From contig NC_046634.1 of assembly GCF_900324485.2 (NCBI RefSeq), forward strand, positions 6,961,501 through 7,025,500: a DNA stretch of 64,000 bases, written 5' to 3'. Numbering within the stretch: position 1 is the stretch's first letter; each line of letters begins with the position of its first letter. This stretch comes from Mastacembelus armatus (Eukaryota; Chordata; Actinopteri; Synbranchiformes; Mastacembelidae). A program made the position numbers and the translations under genes. Under the pieces are notes generated by a model, which was given only the letters and a program-made list of their open reading frames with translations, searched no databases and was not told where the DNA came from. Below are positions 11,778 to 22,898 of the stretch, one piece after another.

Positions 11778-12764
11778 CTACAGGATCTTGAGCTCTCTGG
11801 AGTGATCCTGCAGTATTTTGAGTGTGAAGATGAGTTTGATAGCTTTTCTAAACCAGGGGTAGAAAAGAGCATAAATCAGAGGGTTTAAACAAGAATTTAG
11901 TAGCTGGATCCAACACAATATGGGGTAATAAGACAATCTAGTGGAAGTGTCTTTACCTGCAAAAGCAGGACTAAAGTACGGACAGTAACAAATTAAAAAC
12001 ACAGCTATCAGAATCCCCAGAGTCCTGGCTGCCTTCCTCTGTGATTTTCTAGCAGTCGGAGCCGCTCTGGCATCAGTAGCAGCAACCTGTGACTGAATTA
12101 CACGTGCCTGAGAAAGGGCAACCACAAACACCTTGATATACAGCACAAGTATGACAGTACAGGGTCCAATAAAAGTCATAAACAGGTCAACAGTGCCTGC
12201 TATAGAGTTAATAGCCACCACACACTCCCCTATACAGGAGCTCAGTCCATCCGGATTCCCTAAGTTGTCCATTAAAATTAACCCATTGTAGGTAATTGAA
12301 CAGGCCCAACAGAGACAGATACAGATTTTAACATTAGTCAGGGTGACCCGAGAGGAGTGGAGTAGTGGGTCACAGATGGTCAGGTAACGGTCTATGGATA
12401 TAAGCACAATGTGGCCCAGTGAGCTAGAAATTAAACAATAAAAAATATAAAAAGAAAGAACACACATTATCTTCCCCAGCAGCCAGCAAGTCTCAATGTA
12501 GCGCAAGCCTTCGATGGGCATCACCAGCAACCCCAAACCCAGGTCGGACATAGCCAGAGACTGGAGCAGGGTGTTGGTCGGGGTGTGGAGCTGCCGAAAG
12601 TGAGAGATGGAGAAGACAACAAGCGAATTGAGTAACACAGTGAGCAGAGAGACAGATGTAAGCAGGGTGTAGAGCAGAGCAGTCTCAGAGTATGGTCGAA
12701 GCAGACGCCGGCAGGAGGTGTTGAGGTTGGGGAAGCAGAGTGGGGGCCCCCCCATGTTGTCCAT
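11778..12764 (-). CDS. Trace amine-associated receptor-like, copy 2 (type B)
   Basis: 328-aa TAAR-family receptor, intact and single exon. It shares with copy 4 the N terminus starting MDNMGGPPLCFP, the TM3 segment FYIFYCLISSSLGH and the second extracellular loop start MDNLGN, so these two form type B. The TAAR signature NSCLNPLIYALFYPWF and DRY are present. Position 3.32 is Phe108, 5.42 is Asp193, 6.48 is Tyr260, and 7.42/7.43 are Gln287/Leu288. The third intracellular loop (SQVAATDARAAPTARKSQRK) is almost the same as in the other copies. I start at the ATG at 12,764 because the upstream continuation of the frame has no other ATG. Probable olfactory amine receptor; the ligand is unknown. Confidence 0.93.
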   Translation of the reverse strand: MDNMGGPPLCFPNLNTSCRRLLRPYSETALLYTLLTSVSLLTVLLNSLVVFSISHFRQLHTPTNTLLQSLAMSDLGLGLLVMPIEGLRYIETCWLLGKIMCVLSFYIFYCLISSSLGHIVLISIDRYLTICDPLLHSSRVTLTNVKICICLCWACSITYNGLILMDNLGNPDGLSSCIGECVVAINSIAGTVDLFMTFIGPCTVILVLYIKVFVVALSQARVIQSQVAATDARAAPTARKSQRKAARTLGILIAVFLICYCPYFSPAFAGKDTSTRLSYYPILCWIQLLNSCLNPLIYALFYPWFRKAIKLIFTLKILQDHSRELKIL

Positions 12765-12935
12765 CAGGGAGGGGAGGAGCAGAGCTGAGCTGGTGGAAAA
12801 CAAGTGATTAAACTTCCTGACAGACAGTTAATTTATCTCTTACACCACCCTCTGACTTTTTCAATAATCCTAAGAGATGATGTAACTTCTGTCCTTCATC
12901 ATCATCATCATCTTTAACCTCATCAGCCCCTCTCC
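12765..12935 (-). promoter_or_regulatory. Conserved proximal 5' flank of TAAR copy 2
   Basis: Same block as before copy 1, with a CATCATCATCATCATC run near 12,897. Very close to the block before copy 4, and the match continues to about 13,120 with those two sharing GTTGAATGATTGGCTTTG. Confidence 0.4.
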
Positions 12936-13364
12936 CTTTTCTCTTCCTCCATTGTGTTTTTGTTTTTATTAACAAATCATTTCCATGTACCACTTTGACA
13001 TAAGACATTAATAAGGTTGAATGATTGGCTTTGTTGATGTTCAAATCTTCATTAATGCTTTGATATAATGAATAATTAGGTAAAAAAAAAAAAACTTTTC
13101 AGTTTGTTAAAAATCTCTCTGAATGGTTTATATTCCTGTCAAACAATCTGCTTTGTAGCTCCAGCTCTGTAATTTATCATGCAGGAAACCCCTGACCTCC
13201 AGACTGGGTGAGAAACAGCCAGGAACCAGCTGGAGAAACAGCAGCAGTCATCCAGCTCCAAACTGCTCAGTCCTCAGGAAGTGGCTTGTCTGGTTGTGGC
13301 AGAGGAGCTGCAGGTCTTCTGGCTTCATCCTCCAAGGCCCTCCTTCATCATATCTCTACTGCAG
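12936..13364. other. Spacer, near copy of 22,480-22,898
   Basis: No gene. Sequence and order match the spacer upstream of receptor 4, including a poly-A tract near 13,082, which indicates a recent common origin for units 2 and 4. Confidence 0.4.
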
Positions 13365-13445
13365 CCCAGTGACATGTCAGACAAGCTGTACATCTCTGTG
13401 AAGGCCAAGGACCATCTGACCATCTTCTACTGCTGGGATGGAAAG
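13365..13445 (+). other. 81-bp exon-like segment, copy 2 (unrecognised)
   Basis: Same 27-codon segment as at 9,085, differing at one base at the acceptor-proximal end (first codon CCC, not TCC). Here the acceptor reads CTGCAG, and the frame also runs upstream through SPQEVACLVVAEELQVFWLH. The donor GTCAGT is kept. Confidence 0.3.
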
Positions 13446-13740
13446 GTCAGTGCAAATATGTGACTGAGCTTCAGATGAGAGTTTGAGAAGAGGATTCAGA
13501 TCAGTGTGAGATTAATGAATTTAGGATATGTAAAACAAGATGACTTTAAGCAGCTACAGTAGATACGACCTTCATCTATCCCAACCAATGGGGATTTAAA
13601 ATAACTGACACATGTCCTGGATTAAATAATCACATTTGCTGAGTCGCCCACAGTATTTTACACATTTTGTTGTGCAGTCTAAACCAAGTGAACTGACCAA
13701 AAAATTTACTTTTTTGCAAGGCATGATGGGAGGATGGATG

Positions 13741-14075
13741 ATTGCATAAATTAGAAACAAAACTTTTGAAGTGTTTGAGCCACTTCCTTAGTTTGAACAA
13801 CAACATGGAAAGTTGCTACTTGACTTGTTTACCTGTTTTGATCCCTTTGTTGCATCATTGCACTTTATTTTGTAACACCTCAGATTGGCCTGGTGCCTCA
13901 GTGGGTTAGAGGTGCTACTTTCTAGGGTCATCAGAGAAGAGTTGAACTAATGAGACGCACCTCTCAGTTGTGTTTTGCTGTTTAGGGAGAAACTATAATT
14001 TGATCTCAGAGGTATTTCTGTGTGTCTATGTGCATAGTTTCATGTGTTTATGACTGATAGATGTTACATCATGGA
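13741..14075. repeat. Unit-wide conserved block, copy 2
   Basis: Second of the five copies of the 330-bp block described at 9,470. It is followed at about 14,077 by ACCCATTTTCAGGGCCCTGG, which is shared only with unit 4. Confidence 0.55.
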
Positions 14076-15999
14076 TTTACCCATTTTCAGGGCCCTGGTC
14101 CAGTACTTTGAACTGCTTAGTAACTTTTCAACTTTGGTGAAGTTTTGGGTTCATTCCTGATCTAATCACTCACACTGCAGACAGAAAACCTCCAGTGACA
14201 AGGTGATATTTTAACTGCATAAGTTCCTGGAAAGAACTAGGATGTTTTTCTAGACGACTTGGCAGGAAATGTCAAATCTATGAAACAGGTGTTAAAGACC
14301 ACACTCCGTGTTGTCCAGTATCTTAACATAAGTGTATTGTAAAATAAACTGCCCAACAGTGTGTTTAATCATAGCTTCATCTTCACCAGCTATAACAAGA
14401 AAATTGTGCTTTCACAAAAATTCATTGTTACTGAAAAAAACTTGTAATGTCATGCAGAATAATGCCTCAATGAAAAATAGACTCTACAGCCTGTTAAATA
14501 GGAGTTTAAAATGGAGGATTATACCCACAATTTATTAGCTATCATTGTAGCTGACCAGCACAGTGGCCACAGGGTCATATCATATGCAGTTTCTGCTGGT
14601 CTTCACCTGAGCTTTTTCATCCTCTGCAGTGCGTATGAAAGCAAAGGACTGAACGCACAACTTCATAACTTCTGAACTTCTAATCTGTAACTCAACTGGA
14701 TTAGGCTACTAGAAAATGTTTTGTTGGAGGATTTCAATCTAGATACTTGGTTTCAAACCAGACAAGTGGCTCTGGCTTGAAGACACAGCATTAAAATTAA
14801 GTTTGAAAATATTAATTTAAAAGATTAGCCTGAAAAAGGCAGGCTTCAGTTGGAAAACAATTTTGTTCCACATAGCCCTGTTACATATTGTATCTCTGAA
14901 GACAGGTATGCAAACAGTTTTCCAGACCTTATTTGAAATTGTAGCTTGCAACAAAAGGCCAACAATAATGTGAACAACTCCTGTGTGAATTTCTTCGTCT
15001 AAATATTTTAAAGTATAATTCCATGCTTTAAATCACAGAAATAATGTTTGAAATGTTAAACAGATTTTCAACATGAAAGTAGGAGAAAATTGTAGGTGCT
15101 AAAACAGAATTTATGTAGATTATGCTGATTATAAATGTAACTCAAGAATTATGCAAAACTAGATGGACTTCTGTGATAACCAGACGCAAATATTTATGGC
15201 ATAAATATATCATCAACTACATCTCATTTAATTACAACACATTGTTTATGAAGCACTGACAAGATATGTATAAAATTCTATTGTTGCATCTCCTCAGGTT
15301 TTTTAAATAGACAATGAGGTAAAGACAAAATCACTATATTTTTACACTGTGGTCAAACTAAAATCTTACTGATCTCAGATAATGAAAACTTAAATGCTGA
15401 ATACAAGTGACAAAGACTTAACAGGTAAACAAAAACATCTACTGTCTTGTCTAGCTAGATTATGTACATTTACTACATCACCATCAACTAGAATGTGTTA
15501 ATTAGAAAAATATTGATTAGATGTTTATATAATTTGTTGTACACCTTGTTTGTGCACATATTTACCAAAGTGCAGTAAAAACATGAACTTTTTTCTAATT
15601 CCTTGGTACTTATGATTAGGAAAGTTAAAACTGAATGATCATGGCTGGAGTATGTTTAAAAAAAAACATCTGTCCTATTTATTATGAGGACCTGCTTGCA
15701 TTCATTTTTGTATTTGAATGTGTAATTATAATGTGCTGGCTGACTCCAACACCCAGCATATAGTGTTACAATCAAGTTCAATAGAACATCATTTGACATA
15801 ACACAAACAAAGATTAATGTGCTTCCCTCAGCAGTGAGTGTATATTATGACAAAAGTCTGTTTTACAACATGACTCTGACAAAATGAGAAACTGTGTGTC
15901 TGAGGCCACTGCCGAGGGGTCTGTGTGGTGCTGCAGCAGAATAGGATGATCAGACATAAACACTGTAAAATTATCATTAATTGATACTTTAAATCCTGT
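14076..15999. other. Spacer between TAAR copies 2 and 3
   Basis: The first 500 bp match 23,610-24,270 in part, with an acceptor-like ATTTTCAG then a frame that in the copy at 23,620 reads ALVQYFELLSNFSTLVK. Here the frame soon closes. From about 15,290 the sequence is the 3' flank of receptor 3 and resembles the 3' flank of receptor 2 (11,170 onward). No gene is supported. Confidence 0.4.
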
Positions 16000-16974
16000 C
16001 TACAGGATCTTGAGCTCTCTGGAGTGATCCTGCAGTATTTTGAGTGTGAAGATGAGTTTGATAGCTTTTCTAAACCAGGGGTAGAACAGAGCATAAATCA
16101 GAGGGTTTAAACAAGAATTCATTAACTGGATCCAAAACAATATGACATAATAGGACAAGCTCGTAGAGGTGTCTATACCTGCAAGAACAGGATAGTAATA
16201 TGGACAGTAACAAATCAAAAACACAATTATCAGAATCCCCAGAGTCCTGGCTGCCTTCCTCTGTGATTTTTTAGCAGTCGGAGCCGCTCTGGCATCAGTA
16301 GCAGCAACCTGTGACTGAATTACACGTGCCTGAGAAAGGGCAACCACAAACACCTTGATATACAGCACAACCATGACACTACAGGGTCCAACAAAAGTCA
16401 TAAACATGTCAACACTTCCTGCTATAGAGTTGACAACCACCACACACTCCCCTGTACAGGAGTTGAATCTGTCTGGCTGTCCTAAGTGGTCCATTAAAAT
16501 CAACCCATTGTAGGTAAATGAACAGGCCCAACAGAGACAAATACAGATTTTAACATTAGTCAGGGTGACCCGAGAGGAGTAGAGCAGTGGGTCACAGATG
16601 GTCAGGTAACGGTCTATGGATATAAGCACCATGTGACCCAAAGAACTAGAGACCACAGAATAATAGACATAAGGAGCCAGAGCACACATTATCTTCCCCA
16701 GCAGCCAACATGTCTCAATGTAGCGCAGGCCTTCGATGGGCATCACCAGCAACCCCACCACCAAGTCAGTCACAGCCAGAGACAGGAGCAGGGTGTTGGT
16801 CGTGGTGTGGAGCTGCCGAAAGTGAGAGATGGAGAAGATGATGACTGAATTGAGTAACACAGTGAGCAGAGAGACAGATGTAAGCAGGGTGTAGAGCAGA
16901 GCAGTCTCAGAGTATGGTCGAAGCAGACGCCTGCAGGAGGTGTTGAGGTTGGGGAAGCAGAGCGCGTCGTCCAT
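16000..16974 (-). CDS. Trace amine-associated receptor-like, copy 3 (type A)
   Basis: 324-aa TAAR-family receptor, intact. It lacks four residues after MDD compared with the other copies (MDDALCFP against MDDTGGTPLCFP). Signature NSCLNPLIYALFYPWF is present. Position 3.32 is Tyr104, unlike the Phe of the other four. 5.42 is Asp189, 6.48 is Tyr256 and 7.43 is Leu284. It is also distinctive in TM2, where it has LLLSLAVTDLVVGLLV, and in TM3 (YVYYSVVSSS). The long upstream frame (to 17,031) contains no ATG, so the start at 16,974 is preferred. Together with copies 1 and 5 it has MDHLG.PDRF in the second extracellular loop, the mark of type A. Confidence 0.92.
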   Translation of the reverse strand: MDDALCFPNLNTSCRRLLRPYSETALLYTLLTSVSLLTVLLNSVIIFSISHFRQLHTTTNTLLLSLAVTDLVVGLLVMPIEGLRYIETCWLLGKIMCALAPYVYYSVVSSSLGHMVLISIDRYLTICDPLLYSSRVTLTNVKICICLCWACSFTYNGLILMDHLGQPDRFNSCTGECVVVVNSIAGSVDMFMTFVGPCSVMVVLYIKVFVVALSQARVIQSQVAATDARAAPTAKKSQRKAARTLGILIIVFLICYCPYYYPVLAGIDTSTSLSYYVILFWIQLMNSCLNPLIYALFYPWFRKAIKLIFTLKILQDHSRELKIL

Positions 16975-17155
16975 CAGGGAGGGGAGGAGCAAAGAGGAGC
17001 TGGTGAGACAAGTGATTAAACTTCCAGTCACACAGTTAATTTATCTTCCTCTTACACCACCCTCTTACTTTTTCAAGACTCCTAAGAGATGATGTAACTT
17101 CTGTTCCTCGTCACTGTCATCATCTTTAACCTCATCAGCCCCTCTCCTTTTTCTC
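16975..17155 (-). promoter_or_regulatory. Conserved proximal 5' flank of TAAR copy 3
   Basis: The shared flank again, somewhat more diverged (CCAGTCACACAGTTAATTTA, then TCCTAAGAGATGATGTAACT). The CATCAT run is interrupted here (CACTGTCATCATC). Confidence 0.35.
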
Positions 17156-17715
17156 TTCCTCCATTACGTTCCACATTTATCTTTGTCTTCACAATCTGCT
17201 TTGTAGTTCTCAGTTTTTTAATTTATCACACACAAGGTGTTTAATTTGTCTAATAATTCGGGCTATATACATGGATGGATCAGAAGACAATGGGCCCCTG
17301 GGCACAGACATGTAAACAGCCCCCCATCTCTCCTACACTCCTCCGATCAAGACTCACAGATTCAGAAACCACATGACTTATAGTAAGTGTGTGTATTCTT
17401 GTGGTTGCTTTGTTTTTTATTTACACATACTACATCTCTTTGTAGTCATTTCCCACATATTACAATTGTTTTGTACCTTGTTTGGTCATTTTTCATATTT
17501 CTACAGTTTCTTTGGTGTTTTCAATTTGTTAGTCCTCTTGTATGGTTTTGCATCAATCTGTGGCTATTTGAACTGTGGCTAACTGAACTTCAGACGAGAG
17601 TTTGAGAAGAGGATTCAGATCAGTATGAGATGAATGAATTTAGGATATGTAAAACAAGATGATTTTAAGCAGCTTTAAATGTCATCACACACACTATTAT
17701 ACACACTTTGTTCTG
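17156..17715. other. Unit 3 spacer in which the exon-like segment is missing
   Basis: Unrelated AT-rich sequence occupies the place where units 1, 2 and 4 carry the 81-bp exon-like segment. Homology resumes at about 17,583 with CTTCAGACGAGAGTTTGAGA, which in the other units lies directly downstream of the exon-like segment. Confidence 0.4.
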
Positions 17716-18062
17716 GGGGAATAGGGCTGAGTGGTTAGCACCATTGCCTCACAGCAAGAAGGTCCAGGGTTCGCAACCCGGCCTTTCTGTGTGGAGTTTG
17801 CATGTTCTCCCTGTGCTTGTGTGGGTTTTCTCCAGGTACTCTGGTTTCCTCCCACAGTCCAAAAACATGTATGTCAGGTTGATTGGTGACTCTAAATTGC
17901 CCATAGGAGTGAGTGTGAGTGTGTGAGGTTGTTTGTCTCTATGTGGCCCTGTGATGGACTGGGGACCTGTCCAGGGTGGACCCCTGCCTTTCACCCAGAG
18001 AGAGCTGGGATAGACTCCAGCAGATCCCTGTGACCCTGAATAGGAATAAGCAGGTATAGATA
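17716..18062 (+). mobile_element. V-SINE-like element (tRNA-derived SINE)
   Basis: A tRNA-like head with GCTGAGTGGTTAGCACC (A box region) and GGGTTCGCAACCCGG (B box) is followed by the conserved V-SINE centre, including GGAGTTTGCATGTTCTCCC and TCCTCCCACAGTCCAAAAAC. The tail is rich in ATGGATG. The first few bases of the usual head are missing or diverged, and I see no clean target-site duplication. It sits inside receptor unit 3 only, so it entered after the units separated. It has no protein-coding capacity. Confidence 0.8.
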
Positions 18063-18103
18063 ATGTATTGATGGATGATGGGAGAAGGGTCAATTGATGG
18101 TCA

Positions 18104-18445
18104 ATTGCATAAACTGAAAAAAGCCCCCAAAACTTTTGAAGTGTTTGAGCCACTTCCTTAGTTTGAATAACAACATGGAAAGTTGCTACTTGACTTGTTT
18201 ACCTGTTTTCATCCCTTTGTTGCATCATTGCACTTTATTTTGTAACACCTCAGATTGGCCTGGTGCCTCAGTGGGTTAGAGGTGCTACTTTCTAGGGTCA
18301 TCAGAGAAGAGTTGAACTAATGAGACACACCTCTCAGTTGTGTGTTGCCGTTTCGGGAGACACTATAATTTGATCTCAGAGGTATTTCTGTGCGTCTATG
18401 TGCATAGTTTCATGTGTTTATGAGTGATAGATGTTACATCATGGA
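18104..18445. repeat. Unit-wide conserved block, copy 3
   Basis: Third copy of the 330-bp block described at 9,470, with slightly more substitutions (TGTGTTGCCGTTTCGGGAGA). Confidence 0.55.
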
Positions 18446-18487
18446 TTTGTCTTACAGAAGTTGAAAGGTGACCAGTAAAACTAATCA

Positions 18488-18824
18488 GAATCAGAATCAG
18501 AATCAGAATGAGCTTTATTGCCAAGTGAGTGTGCACACACACACACACAAGGAATTTGTTTTGGTACGGGGGGGGGGGGTACTCCAGTGCAAACAGACAT
18601 AAATACAAATGCTACAAAGGGTCAAACAGTAAACATAAATGCTACAGAAATGCTACAAAAAACTAAAAGACTAAGAGAAAAATGCACAGATAACCTGAGA
18701 AACAGGATGAAAGGGGAACTAATTGGTGTGCAAAGAGCAAGAAGGTGCAAGTGTCATAGTGCAGGTGGTGGAAGGGAATGGTGGAGAGCTACGAGTTTAA
18801 GAGTTGGATGGCCTGAGGGAATCA
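18488..18824 (+). mobile_element. Fish interspersed repeat with AATCA target duplication
   Basis: Begins with reiterated GAATCA and GAGCTTTATTGCCAAGTGAG, continues through a CA run and GGAATTTGTTTTGGTACGGG, and ends near GATGGCCTGAGGGAATCA. This organisation is typical of a very common teleost repeat whose class I cannot assign. Unit 1 keeps the empty site (AAAACTAATCATAAAATGG at about 9,847). Comparison shows an insertion flanked by AATCA at 18,483-18,487 and 18,820-18,824. Confidence 0.7.
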
Positions 18825-20188
18825 TAAAATGGTTTCCAAACTGGGAACACTTAACCAATAAAATCACTTTAAAATGCAATTATTACAATTAGTCCTTTTT
18901 TATTATTTAGATCCAATTTGGTGGAAACAGTAACACTCGAAACAAAGAAACTATTTTATTTCATTACTGTTCCAGAGTCAGTTTGCAAACCTTTGTAGTT
19001 ACATTGAGTAAACCTGAAAAGGTTTGTTAATCTATTTGTCCAGTTGAATGTGCTTTCTGCATTAAAATAAATTGATATTAATGAGCCAGCAGTATCAAAT
19101 GTTTTTATACAGCTTCTTAGTGTAATTTTTTTTCGTTTTTGTTTTTGGTCAATATTAAGCAGTGGATCACACTGTAGCATCATGATAATTGCCTCCATTG
19201 CCCTGGACAGCCAATGCTGGGCTCACTGAAGCTAGATAATCTTCAGAGTTGCAGACTGAGTTAGGCTGGCTTTGTGGCCCCTGCTGTTGTCTTGCCTTTT
19301 GGGGCATTTCAGTCTTACTTAAATGATTGTGTTTTTAAAAGCAATCAGTTGGCTTGAAGCCACAATCATAAATGTTGATCCATTTTGAACCACAAAGGTC
19401 AGAATATTAACCCTGGGTTGTCAGAGTTTAGTCACTTTTAAATTTTATGATCTGACTAATGACATGTATGTTGAACCACAAAGGACAGATTATTAAAATT
19501 GGGTTGTCAGTGTTCAGTCTAGGTCCTTACTTTTATGATGCTATTGGAAGAGACTTTATTAGAAGAAACACCAAATAGATTGAAAACTGTTTTAAATTTC
19601 AGTTGAATCATTTTTTTCTGTGTAAAACATGTAGTCACACCAAAACATTTCACTAATGGTCAGTCCCATCAATAGAAGGATGAACTCAATACATTCATAA
19701 TTAGGAGAATAATATATATTATGAAATTGTTGATTCTCCATAATGAGTACTTTTCACTTTTCATATTTTTATGCCAGTATTTTTGTACTTTTACTAATGT
19801 AGAATTTTGAATGCAGGACTTTGACAGAGTACCTATTACCCAAACCTTGTGATACTGTCACAATAAATTGAGAAAAATAACTTAATGTTTTTACCAGTGT
19901 ACAACACACAGGGACACGTTTATCACGTCATCCCACAAATGCATGGCTTTCATGCTAAAATGTGTTTTTCATTAAAGGATTAATTATTATTAGTACCGTG
20001 AAACTATTGGGTAAATTTTCATGTGATTGACTGTTCAATAACATTTTTGAACCATTAGGGTTTGCAGGCTTGTTTCACAGGCACGTGAATGTATCTGCAT
20101 TATGAGTAAATTAATAGAAACATTCAGAGAAAATACATAAAAATTTAACTTTGTGCTTAAAGTACAGGAAAGTATTATTTAGCTGTTA
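18825..20188. other. Spacer of unit 3, copy of 9,853-10,900
   Basis: Near copy of the unit 1 spacer, more diverged after about 19,450. No gene. Confidence 0.45.
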
Positions 20189-20199
20189 GACATAGTTGA

Positions 20200-20549
20200 A
20201 GGGCAGCATGGTGGATGAGTGGTTAGCACCATTGCCTCACAGCAAGAAGGTTGTGGGTTCGCAACCCGGCCTTTCTGTGTGGAGTTTGCATGTTCTCCCG
20301 CATGCATGTTCTCAGAGCTGGTTTCCTCCCACAGTCCAAAAACATGTATGTCAGGTTGATTGGTGACTCTAAATTTACCCATAGGAGTGAGTGTGAGTGT
20401 GTGAGGTTGTTTGTCTCTATGTGGCCCTGTGATGGACTGGTGACCTGTCCAGGGTGGACCCCTGCCTTCCACCCAAAGAGAGCTGGGATAGGCTCCAGCA
20501 GATCCCCGTGACCCTGGTTAAGGAATAAGCGGGAAAAAATGGATAGATG
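20200..20549 (+). mobile_element. V-SINE-like element with intact 11-bp target duplication
   Basis: Full-length tRNA-derived SINE of about 350 bp: GGGCAGCATGGTGGATGAGT head, B box GGGTTCGCAACCC, central GGAGTTTGCATGTTCTCCC, and tail AAAAAATGGATAGATG. GACATAGTTGA flanks it at 20,189-20,199 and 20,550-20,560. It is the same family as the element at 17,716. The perfect duplication suggests a fairly young insertion. Confidence 0.88.
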
Positions 20550-20560
20550 GACATAGTTGA

Positions 20561-21310
20561 CTAATCAAAGACAGAAAATTGCTGGTATACCTCACTTGAC
20601 ATAAATGTTAAAACTGTGAAAAACTAGATGGGTTTTTCAAATAGCAGAATTTTAAAGAGTGGGTGAAATCAAATAAACACCAATCGTCATAATAATTAAA
20701 AGATAATAAACTTTTAATTTATCCTGGCTATAAAGATCTCCAAGGAAATTATGATGCAGAAGTAGTAGCTAAATTAAAAAGGTTTGTTTCTGTGGAGCAC
20801 AGAAACAAACGTATTTATGAAATTTTTATCAGTCAGTTATACATTGTATATAAAGCATTGACAAACTGTGCATATCATTTTTTGTACATCTTATCATAGG
20901 GCTTTAAACTGACTAATGCAATGTATCATATTATTATATTGTTATATCTAGTGGCTGGATTTATACATGCGGAAACCACTTGCATCTATAAAATGTCTTT
21001 ACCAAGTATGACTCCTCATCACTTTATGTTTAGACTTTTTAGGGGTTTCGGACTTTATGACAATGAGAAAAAAATCACTACATTTATACAATTGTCACAT
21101 AAACCAGGTTTAAGGTGCTTCTGTCATCAGTGAGGTGTATATTCATGAGAAACATCTGTTTTACAGCATAACTCTGTGACAAAATGAGAAACTGTGTGCC
21201 TGAGGCTGCTGTCGAGGGTCTGTGTGGTGCTGCAACAGAACGGTCAGAGGTGAGACAGTTTTTCCAGAGCATTGTAAAAAATTAACATTCATTAATACTT
21301 TGAGACCTGT
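20561..21310. other. 3' flank of TAAR copy 4
   Basis: AT-rich and without a gene. From about 21,060 (GACAATGAGAAAAAAATCAC) it aligns with the 3' flanks of the other receptors. Confidence 0.4.
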
Positions 21311-22297
21311 CTACATGATCTTTACCTCTCTAGAGTGATCCTGCATTACTCTGAGTGTGAAAATGAGTTTGATAGCTTTTCTAAACCAGGGGTAGAAAAG
21401 AGCATAAATCAGGGGGTTTAAACAAGCATTCATTATCTCAATCCAACACAATATGGGGTAATATGACGTGTTAGTGGAGGTGTCCTGTCCTGCAAGAACA
21501 GGATAAAAGTATGGACAGAAACACATTAAAAACACAGCTATCAGAATCCCCAGAGTCCTGGCTGCCTTCCTCTGTGATTTTCTAGCGGTCAGAGCCGCTC
21601 TGGCATCAGTAGCAGCAACCTGTGACTGAATTACACGTGCCTGAGAAAGGGCAACCACAAACACCTTGATATACAGCACAACCATGACAGTACAGGGTCC
21701 AACAAAAGTCATCAACAGGTCAACAGTGCCTGCTATGTAGTTGATAACCACCACACACTCCCCTGTACAGGAGCTCGGTCTGTCCAGATTCCCTAAATTG
21801 TCCATTAAAATTAACCCATTGTAGGTAATTGAACAGGCCCAACAGAGACAGATACAGATTTTAACATTAGTCAGGGTGACCCGAGAGGAGTGGAGCAGTG
21901 GGTCACAGATGGTCAGGTAACGGTCTATGGATATAAGCACCATGTGACCCAGTGAGCTAGAAATTAAACAATAAAAAATATAAAAAGAAAGAGCACACAT
22001 TATCTTCCCCAGCAGCCAACAGGTCTCAATGTAGCGCAAGCCTTCGATGGGCATCACCAGCAACCCCATCCCCAGGTCAGACACAGCCAGAGACTGGAGC
22101 AGGGTGTTGGTCGGGGTGTGGAGCTGCCGAAAGTGAGAGATGGAGAAGACAACAAGCGAATTGAGTAACACAGTGAGCAGAGAGACAGATGTAAGCAGGG
22201 TGTAGAGCAGAGCAGTCTCAGAGTATGGTCGAAGCAGACGCCGGCAGGAGGTGTTGAGGTTGGGGAAGCAGAGTGGGGGCCCCCCCATGTTGTCCAT
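21311..22297 (-). CDS. Trace amine-associated receptor-like, copy 4 (type B)
   Basis: 328-aa TAAR-family receptor, intact, closest to copy 2. It departs from the other four at several key places. The TAAR signature is NACLNPLIYALFYPWF (Ala for Ser291). Position 6.48 is Phe260, in MCFCPYFYP. 7.42 is Glu287, an extra acidic residue in the binding region. The C-terminal helix reads FTLRVMQDHSREVKIM. 3.32 is Phe108 and 5.42 is Asp193, as in the rest. DRY is kept. It starts at the only in-frame ATG before the conserved LCFPNLNTSC. Ligand unknown; the extra acid suggests a changed preference, for instance for a diamine, but this is inference. Confidence 0.93.
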   Translation of the reverse strand: MDNMGGPPLCFPNLNTSCRRLLRPYSETALLYTLLTSVSLLTVLLNSLVVFSISHFRQLHTPTNTLLQSLAVSDLGMGLLVMPIEGLRYIETCWLLGKIMCALSFYIFYCLISSSLGHMVLISIDRYLTICDPLLHSSRVTLTNVKICICLCWACSITYNGLILMDNLGNLDRPSSCTGECVVVINYIAGTVDLLMTFVGPCTVMVVLYIKVFVVALSQARVIQSQVAATDARAALTARKSQRKAARTLGILIAVFLMCFCPYFYPVLAGQDTSTNTSYYPILCWIEIMNACLNPLIYALFYPWFRKAIKLIFTLRVMQDHSREVKIM

Positions 22298-22480
22298 CAG
22301 GGAGGGGAGGAGCAGAGCTGAGCTGGTGGCAAAACAAGTGATTAAACTTCCTGACAGACAGTTAATTTATCTCTTACACCACCCTCTGACTTTTTCAATA
22401 ATCCTAAGAGATGATGTAACTTCTGTTCCTCGTCATCATCATCATCATCTTTAACCTCATCAGCCCCTCTCCCTTTTCTC
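22298..22480 (-). promoter_or_regulatory. Conserved proximal 5' flank of TAAR copy 4
   Basis: Same block as before the other receptors, with the CATCAT run at 22,434-22,450. One base differs next to the start region from copies 1 and 2 (GGTGGCAAAACAAG for GGTGGAAAACAAG), shared with copy 5. Confidence 0.4.
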
Positions 22481-22898
22481 TTCCTCCATTGTTTTCGTTT
22501 TTATTAACAAATCATTTCCATGTACCACTTTGACATAAGACATTAATAAGGTTGAATGATTGGCTTTGTTGATGTTCAAATCTTCATTAATGCTTTGATA
22601 TAATGAATAATTAGGTTAAAAAAAAAAACATTTCAGTTTGTTAAAAATCTCTCTGAATGGTTTATATTCCTGTCAAACAATCTGCTTTGTAGCTCCAGCT
22701 CTGTAATTTATCATGCAGGAAACCCCTGACCTCCAGACTGGGTGAGAAACAGCCAGGAACCAGCTGGAGAAACAGCAGCAGTCATCCAGCTCCAAACTGC
22801 TCAGTCCTCAGGAAGTGGCTTGTCTGGTTGTGGCAGAGGAGCTGCAGGTCTTCTGGCTTCATCCTCCAAGGCCCTCCTTCATCATATCTCTACTGCAG

